Shown in pieces: positions 5,525 through 8,867 of a DNA stretch of 8,867 bases. The first letter of the stretch is position 1. Each line of letters begins with the position of its first letter. The translations under genes and the position numbers were made by a program. The DNA lies in the NCBI GenBank assembly GCA_002386585.1, contig DGIZ01000087.1, positions 1 through 8,867 on the forward strand. Direction: 5' to 3'. Under the pieces are notes generated by a model. That model searched no databases. It saw only the letters and a list, made by a program, of their open reading frames with translations, and was not told where the DNA came from. Source of the DNA: Brevundimonas sp. UBA4609 (GTDB lineage Bacteria; Pseudomonadota; Alphaproteobacteria; Caulobacterales; Caulobacteraceae).

Positions 5525-6520
5525 TCAGGACAAACGAACCAGCTCGACGCGGCGATTGCGGGCGCGGCCTTCGTCGCTGGCGTTGTCGGCGACGGGCTTG
5601 TCGGCTCCGAAGCCCTTGGCCTCCAGTCGCTGGGCGTCGATCCCCTGCTGGGTCAGGGCGGCGACCACGGCGCGGGCGCGTTCCTCGGACAGGGGGCGGT
5701 TGCGGGCCGGCGCGCCGGTGTTGTCGGTGTGGCCCTCGACGGACAGACGCAGGGCCGCATCATCCTTCAGCAGTTGGGCGACGGCGTCGATCTGGGGCCG
5801 CGAGGCGTCCAGGATGTCGGCCTTGTCCAGAGCGAACTCGACCGGCACGGCGACGCGGCCGTCGGCGGCGATCTTGCGCGCCAGTTCGCTGGCGGGCAGC
5901 AGGCCGGCGGTGGGGACCAGAGCCTTGACCTCGGCGACGGCCAGGGAGCCGGACGCGCTGCCGACATACAGGTGGACCCACACGGTGCGGTCCGCCTGAC
6001 GGATGATCCAAGTCTGCGACGGGTTGTTATAGATGTCGCCGATGCCGTTCAAAGCCGTCATCTGCACGGCCTTGGGCAGGGCGTGGGCGGCCTCATTGGG
6101 AATCTGGCCGTCGAAGATGCGAACGGCGCCCGCTTCCTTCAGCGCGTGCTCCATGTTCCGCAGCAGCTCCAGCCGCGAGAAGCTCTTGCCGCTGTCGTTG
6201 GTGATCTGGGTCTGATGAACGCGCCCCTCGACCATCTCGAAGCGTGATCCGGTCCAGAAGGGGAAGCCGGCGAAATCCTGCGTCTCGCTGTTCTGCGGCT
6301 TGTAGCCCTCAGGCAGGCGCAGATAGGGGAAGTCGCCCAGGCTGGCGGTCGACAGCGCCACGCCGTTCACGTCGAAGGCGCCCGTTGCGGCGGCCGACGC
6401 GCCCTCGGCCGGAGCCGCGGTCGTCTCGGCCTGTTCCGGCGCCTTGTTGTCGCACGCGGCGACCAGCGACGCCGAGGCCGTGATCATCAGGACGGAGGCG
6501 AGACGCAGGAACGGTTTCAT
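5525..6520 (-). CDS. OmpA-family lipoprotein with peptidoglycan-binding C-terminal domain
   Basis: The protein has 331 residues. It starts with a lipoprotein signal peptide (K2, R6, a hydrophobic core) and the lipobox V-A-A-C, giving lipidated Cys23. An alanine/threonine/glutamate-rich linker follows to about residue 50. A globular region of about 50-200, which I do not recognise, comes next and includes F-P-F-W-T-G-S-R-F at 86-94. The OmpA-like domain covers about 220-331. Asp266 in G-H-T-D-N-T-G and Arg281 in L-S-E-E-R-A are 15 residues apart, as are the diaminopimelate-binding Asp271 and Arg286 of E. coli OmpA. The protein therefore probably ties a membrane to the cell wall. Asp24, the residue after Cys, is an inner-membrane retention signal in E. 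coli, which is odd for this type. AAGGA at 6531-6527 supports the start. It is divergent from fliQ and upstream of folE. Confidence 0.92.
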   Translation of the reverse strand: MKPFLRLASVLMITASASLVAACDNKAPEQAETTAAPAEGASAAATGAFDVNGVALSTASLGDFPYLRLPEGYKPQNSETQDFAGFPFWTGSRFEMVEGRVHQTQITNDSGKSFSRLELLRNMEHALKEAGAVRIFDGQIPNEAAHALPKAVQMTALNGIGDIYNNPSQTWIIRQADRTVWVHLYVGSASGSLAVAEVKALVPTAGLLPASELARKIAADGRVAVPVEFALDKADILDASRPQIDAVAQLLKDDAALRLSVEGHTDNTGAPARNRPLSEERARAVVAALTQQGIDAQRLEAKGFGADKPVADNASDEGRARNRRVELVRLS

Positions 6521-6556
6521 GGTGCATCCTTCAGGCGTGGAATCGAGGAGGGCGAA

Positions 6557-6585
6557 ACCGTTCGTCTAGTCGCCGGTGTTGTCAA
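6557..6585 (-). promoter_or_regulatory. Candidate promoter of the OmpA-family lipoprotein gene
   Basis: On the minus strand a perfect -35 hexamer TTGACA lies at 6585-6580. At 17 bases spacing the -10 position (6562-6557) reads AACGGT, which does not resemble the consensus. A start near 6550 would give a leader of about 30 bases. A GANTC site (GAATC, 6540-6544), the CcrM methylation target in Caulobacterales, lies in that leader. Only the -35 is persuasive. Confidence 0.3.
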
Positions 6586-6631
6586 TCGCGTGAAGCCGCC
6601 TCGACCGGAACCCTGACCTCCTTCTCTCGTC

Positions 6632-6650
6632 CTAACGTCGCGTTAACCAT
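6632..6650 (+). promoter_or_regulatory. Near-consensus CtrA binding box upstream of fliQ
   Basis: CTAAC (6632-6636), six bases, then TTAAC (6643-6647) matches the CtrA consensus TTAA-N7-TTAA with exact spacing and a single mismatch (C for T at the first base). The right half continues as TTAACCAT (6643-6650), the known half-site form. CtrA is the cell-cycle master regulator of Caulobacterales, and the fliQ promoter is one of its classic targets in Caulobacter crescentus. The box lies 62 bases before the fliQ ATG, and no clear -10 hexamer was found after it. Confidence 0.7.
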
Positions 6651-6711
6651 CCTGTCGGCATTTTCTGCCCACTGTCCCGCGCGTGTGTTCGGGGCGCTTC
6701 GGGGATCGGCG

Positions 6712-6975
6712 ATGAACGGCGCGGAAGTTCTGGATGTGGGTCGCGACGCCCTGTGGCTGACGATCCAGCTGTGCCTGCCGGCCCTGATCGTGGCCCTGGT
6801 CGTCGGCGTGGCCATCGGCCTGTTCCAGGCCCTGACCCAGATCCAGGAGCAGACCCTGGTCTATGCGCCCAAGATCGTCGCCGTCTTCGTGTCGCTGCTG
6901 CTGTTCCTGCCGCTGATGGGCGCGCTTCTGGGCGGCTTCATGCGCGAGATCGCCGCCCGCATCGCGGGCATGTAG
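6712..6975 (+). CDS. fliQ: Flagellar biosynthesis protein FliQ
   Basis: This 87-residue protein is the normal size for FliQ. It has two membrane helices (about 15-38 and 54-76) joined by the conserved loop F-Q-A-L-T-Q-I-Q-E-Q-T-L-V-Y-A-P-K (38-54), the family signature. FliQ, with FliP and FliR, forms the helical export gate of the flagellar type III secretion system inside the basal-body MS ring. ATG 6712 with GGGGA at 6701-6705 is preferred over the in-frame GTG at 6685, because nearly all FliQ proteins start close to this point. fliR follows 16 bases later on the same strand and flhB after that, so the three are one operon, probably driven from the CtrA-box promoter upstream. Confidence 0.96.
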   Translation: MNGAEVLDVGRDALWLTIQLCLPALIVALVVGVAIGLFQALTQIQEQTLVYAPKIVAVFVSLLLFLPLMGALLGGFMREIAARIAGM

Positions 6976-6991
6976 GCGAGGGCGAGAGGGC

Positions 6992-7762
6992 ATGGAGCCT
7001 TACGCCACGGCGGAACAGGTCTGGACCGGGGGGCTGATCTTCGCGCGCGTCGGGGCGATCCTGATGCTGCTGCCCGGCTTCGGCGAATCCTATGTGCCGC
7101 CAAGGGTGCGCCTGTCGCTGGCGCTGGTGCTGTCGCTGGCGCTGTGGCCCATCGTGGGAAGCAGCCTGCCCGCCCTTCCGGCGACCTTGGGGGGCACCGT
7201 CGGCTGGGTGATCCGCGAGGTGCTGACCGGTCTGGCCATCGGCGCCGTCCTGCGCAGCTTCATGACCGCCATGACCACGGCGGGCGAGATCGTCTCCCTG
7301 CAGACGACGCTCGGCTTCTCCCAGACCGCCAACCCCCTGCAGGCCCAGCCGGGCACGACCCTGTCGGCCTTCCTGATGCTGCTGGGCGTGACCCTGGTGT
7401 TCGCCACCAACACCCATCACCTGTTCATCGGCGGCATGGTCGGCTCCTATGAGGCCATCGCCCCGGCCAGGCCGCTGATCGTGTCGGACTTCACCGCCAT
7501 GGCGGTGCGGACCCTGAGCCAGAGCTTCATGCTGGGGGTGCAGCTGGCGGCGCCTGTGCTGGTCTTCGCCCTGATCTTCAACCTGGCTTCCGGGCTGGTG
7601 GCGCGGGTCATGCCCAGCTTCCAGGTCTATTTCGCCGCCGCGCCGCTCAGCGTCATCCTGGGCCTGTCGGTCTTCACCCTGAGCCTGGGCGTGCTGGGGA
7701 CGGTCTTCATCGACCGCTACCGTTCGGTGGCGGCCTTCTTCACGGGAGGCGCCGTTGGCTGA
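6992..7762 (+). CDS. fliR: Flagellar biosynthesis protein FliR
   Basis: The protein has 256 residues, typical for FliR, with about six hydrophobic segments (roughly 14-30, 41-56, 70-88, 124-139, 183-204 and 216-240). The family motifs are recognisable: G-E-I-V-S-L-Q-T-T-L-G-F (98-109) followed by N-P, and A-A-P-V-L-V-F-A-L-I-F-N-L-A-S-G-L-V-A-R (186-205) followed by P-S-F-Q-V-Y-F. The last is a variant of the usual P-Q-x-N-V-F. FliR completes the FliP5-FliQ4-FliR1 export gate in the inner membrane. ATG 6992 is preceded by GAGAGGG (6984-6990) very close to the start. Its last eight bases overlap the start of flhB, which suggests coupled translation. Confidence 0.96.
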   Translation: MEPYATAEQVWTGGLIFARVGAILMLLPGFGESYVPPRVRLSLALVLSLALWPIVGSSLPALPATLGGTVGWVIREVLTGLAIGAVLRSFMTAMTTAGEIVSLQTTLGFSQTANPLQAQPGTTLSAFLMLLGVTLVFATNTHHLFIGGMVGSYEAIAPARPLIVSDFTAMAVRTLSQSFMLGVQLAAPVLVFALIFNLASGLVARVMPSFQVYFAAAPLSVILGLSVFTLSLGVLGTVFIDRYRSVAAFFTGGAVG

Positions 7763-8831
7763 CGGCCCCGATCCCGAGTCGAAAACAGAAGACGCCACCC
7801 CGCGAAAACTCGAGGATGCGCGCAAGAAGGGCGACGTCGCCAAGTCGCCGGACGTGGCGGCCGCCCTGTCCCTGGCCGGGGCGGCGGGCGTGCTGCTGGC
7901 CGGCGGCGGCTGGTTCTCGACCCGGATCGCCGAGGCGCTGACTCCCTTCCTGGCCCAACCGCACGCCATGATCGGCGGGCTGGAGGCGGGGGCGGGCGTC
8001 GAGATCGGCATGCGCGCCGTCTGGGCGGCGGCGCCCTTTCTGGCGGCCCTGATGTTCGCGGTCATCCTGGGCGGGGCGGGCGGCAATCTGGCGCAGTCCG
8101 GCCTCATCTTCACCACTGAGAAGATCAAGCCCAAATGGTCCAAGGTGAATCCGCTCGAGGGCTTCAAGCGCATCTTCGGCCCGGACGGTCTGGTGCAGTT
8201 CCTCAAGACCTTCATCAAGCTGGTCGCCATCGGCCTTGTCTGCTGGTGGGTGCTGAAGCCCCACACGCGCGAGCTTGAGAACCTGGCCGCCATGAGCCCG
8301 GCCTCCATCCTGCCCTTCGCGCGCGACCTGGCCCTGGCGCTGATGCTGTCGGCCCTGGTGTTTCTGGGGCTGACGGCGGGGGCCGACTACCTGTGGCAGC
8401 GGATGCGCTTCGCCAAGCGGATGCGGATGACCAAGGAAGAGCTGAAGGAAGACTTCAAACAGTCCGAAGGCGACCCGCACGTAAAGGCCAAGCTGCGTCA
8501 GATCCGTATGCAGCGCGGTCGTCAGCGGATGATGCAGGCCGTGCCCGACGCCACCGTCATCATCACCAACCCGACCCACTATTCGGTCGCCCTGCGTTAT
8601 GAGCCGGACCAGGGCGACGGCGCGCCCGTCTGCGTCGCCAAGGGCGTCGACGCCCTGGCCTTGCGCATCCGCGAGGTGGCCAGGGAGCACGACGTGCCCA
8701 TCGTCGAGAACGTGCCCCTGGCCCGCGCCCTCTATGCGGCGGTGGAGGTGGACGACATCATTCCGCGCGAACATTTCGAGGCGGCGGCCAAGGTCATCGG
8801 CTTCGTCATGCAGCAGAGGAAGCGGCGATGA
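7755..8831 (+). CDS. flhB: Flagellar export switch protein FlhB
   Basis: The protein has 358 residues. The N-terminus D-P-E-S-K-T-E-D-A-T-P-R-K-L-E-D-A-R-K-K-G (6-26) is the family signature. Four membrane segments follow (about 35-55, 88-110, 150-168 and 190-210), then a basic linker and the cytoplasmic domain. The self-cleavage motif N-P-T-H is intact at 272-275; cleavage between Asn272 and Pro273 switches export from rod/hook to filament substrates. FlhB wraps the FliPQR gate. Translation starts at TTG 7755, inside fliR and eight bases before its end. GGGAGG (7744-7749) at five bases spacing supports this, and no better ATG exists: the next in-frame Met is residue 72, past the conserved N-terminus. 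The rare start codon plus overlap suggests output tied to FliR. The gene is complete; only 36 bases of the window follow it. Confidence 0.97.
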   Translation: MADGPDPESKTEDATPRKLEDARKKGDVAKSPDVAAALSLAGAAGVLLAGGGWFSTRIAEALTPFLAQPHAMIGGLEAGAGVEIGMRAVWAAAPFLAALMFAVILGGAGGNLAQSGLIFTTEKIKPKWSKVNPLEGFKRIFGPDGLVQFLKTFIKLVAIGLVCWWVLKPHTRELENLAAMSPASILPFARDLALALMLSALVFLGLTAGADYLWQRMRFAKRMRMTKEELKEDFKQSEGDPHVKAKLRQIRMQRGRQRMMQAVPDATVIITNPTHYSVALRYEPDQGDGAPVCVAKGVDALALRIREVAREHDVPIVENVPLARALYAAVEVDDIIPREHFEAAAKVIGFVMQQRKRR

Positions 8832-8867
8832 GGGGCGAAGGCGCCGTCTCTCCCTCCCCTTCATGGG
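8832..8867. other. Downstream end of the window, no gene called
   Basis: The 36 bases after the flhB stop are a GC-rich, then pyrimidine-rich stretch ending in CCCTTCATGGG. CCC and GGG at the end could be the start of a hairpin cut off by the window edge. An ATG overlapping the flhB stop (8828-8830) opens a frame of 13 residues to the edge, which is too little to judge. Confidence 0.3.

Noticed and set aside
6607..6631. Possible EcfG general-stress promoter (GGAAC-N16-CGTC) before fliQ
   Set aside because: The -10 element should be CGTT; the match is imperfect, and a short motif like this arises often by chance.
6657..6668. Possible sigma-54 promoter (GG...GC) before fliQ
   Set aside because: GG and GC are ten bases apart instead of the required twelve, and this class of flagellar gene is CtrA-driven in Caulobacter.
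6938..8864. Long minus-strand open frames opposite fliR and flhB (456 and 374 codons)
   Set aside because: They are low-complexity shadows rich in Arg, Gly, His and Gln, caused by GC-rich codons of the conserved flagellar genes on the plus strand.
8828..8867. Gene starting at the ATG that overlaps the flhB stop
   Set aside because: Only 13 codons are visible, Pro/Ser-rich and without recognisable features; the sequence looks more like an intergenic pyrimidine-rich stretch.

Overview
This is a GC-rich chromosomal window that reads as ordinary alphaproteobacterial core and near-core sequence. I infer the order Caulobacterales, perhaps Brevundimonas or Caulobacter. The grounds are the strong G/C preference at third codon positions, the fliQ-fliR-flhB gene order, a near-consensus CtrA box upstream of fliQ, and the overall character of the proteins. 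No database search was possible, so genus is a guess. I see no mobile element, CRISPR array, rRNA, tRNA or defence island.

Layout, left to right. (1) A 5'-truncated class C beta-lactamase-like serine hydrolase is followed after 14 bases by an extensin-family, D,D-peptidase-fold protein on the same strand; both probably act in the periplasm. (2) A CspA-type cold shock gene has a long, hairpin-rich leader and a very clear intrinsic terminator. (3) A VOC/glyoxalase-fold gene has a leader that is almost entirely hairpins, the last of which buries its ribosome binding site. (4) A membrane acyltransferase (Acyltransferase_3 family) runs convergently, and its stop codon overlaps the VOC stop codon. 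(5) A secreted TPR-repeat protein is divergent from the acyltransferase and has somewhat different codon use from its neighbours. (6) folE (GTP cyclohydrolase I) and an OmpA-domain lipoprotein are both on the minus strand. (7) Divergent from the lipoprotein is the flagellar export operon fliQ-fliR-flhB, compact and translationally coupled, with a CtrA-type box in front.

How the genes fit together. The only tight functional unit is fliQ-fliR-flhB: the three encode inner-membrane parts of the flagellar type III export gate, and FlhB carries the intact NPTH self-cleavage motif. The serine hydrolase and extensin genes may be a small operon. The rest look like independent housekeeping or envelope genes.

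I found no convincing new multi-gene system. The most interesting unexplained signals are regulatory: RNA hairpins that cover the ribosome binding sites of the VOC gene and, more weakly, of cspA; a perfect 8-bp dyad between the extensin gene and cspA; and the CtrA-type box of the flagellar operon. All intergenic gaps are under 300 bases.
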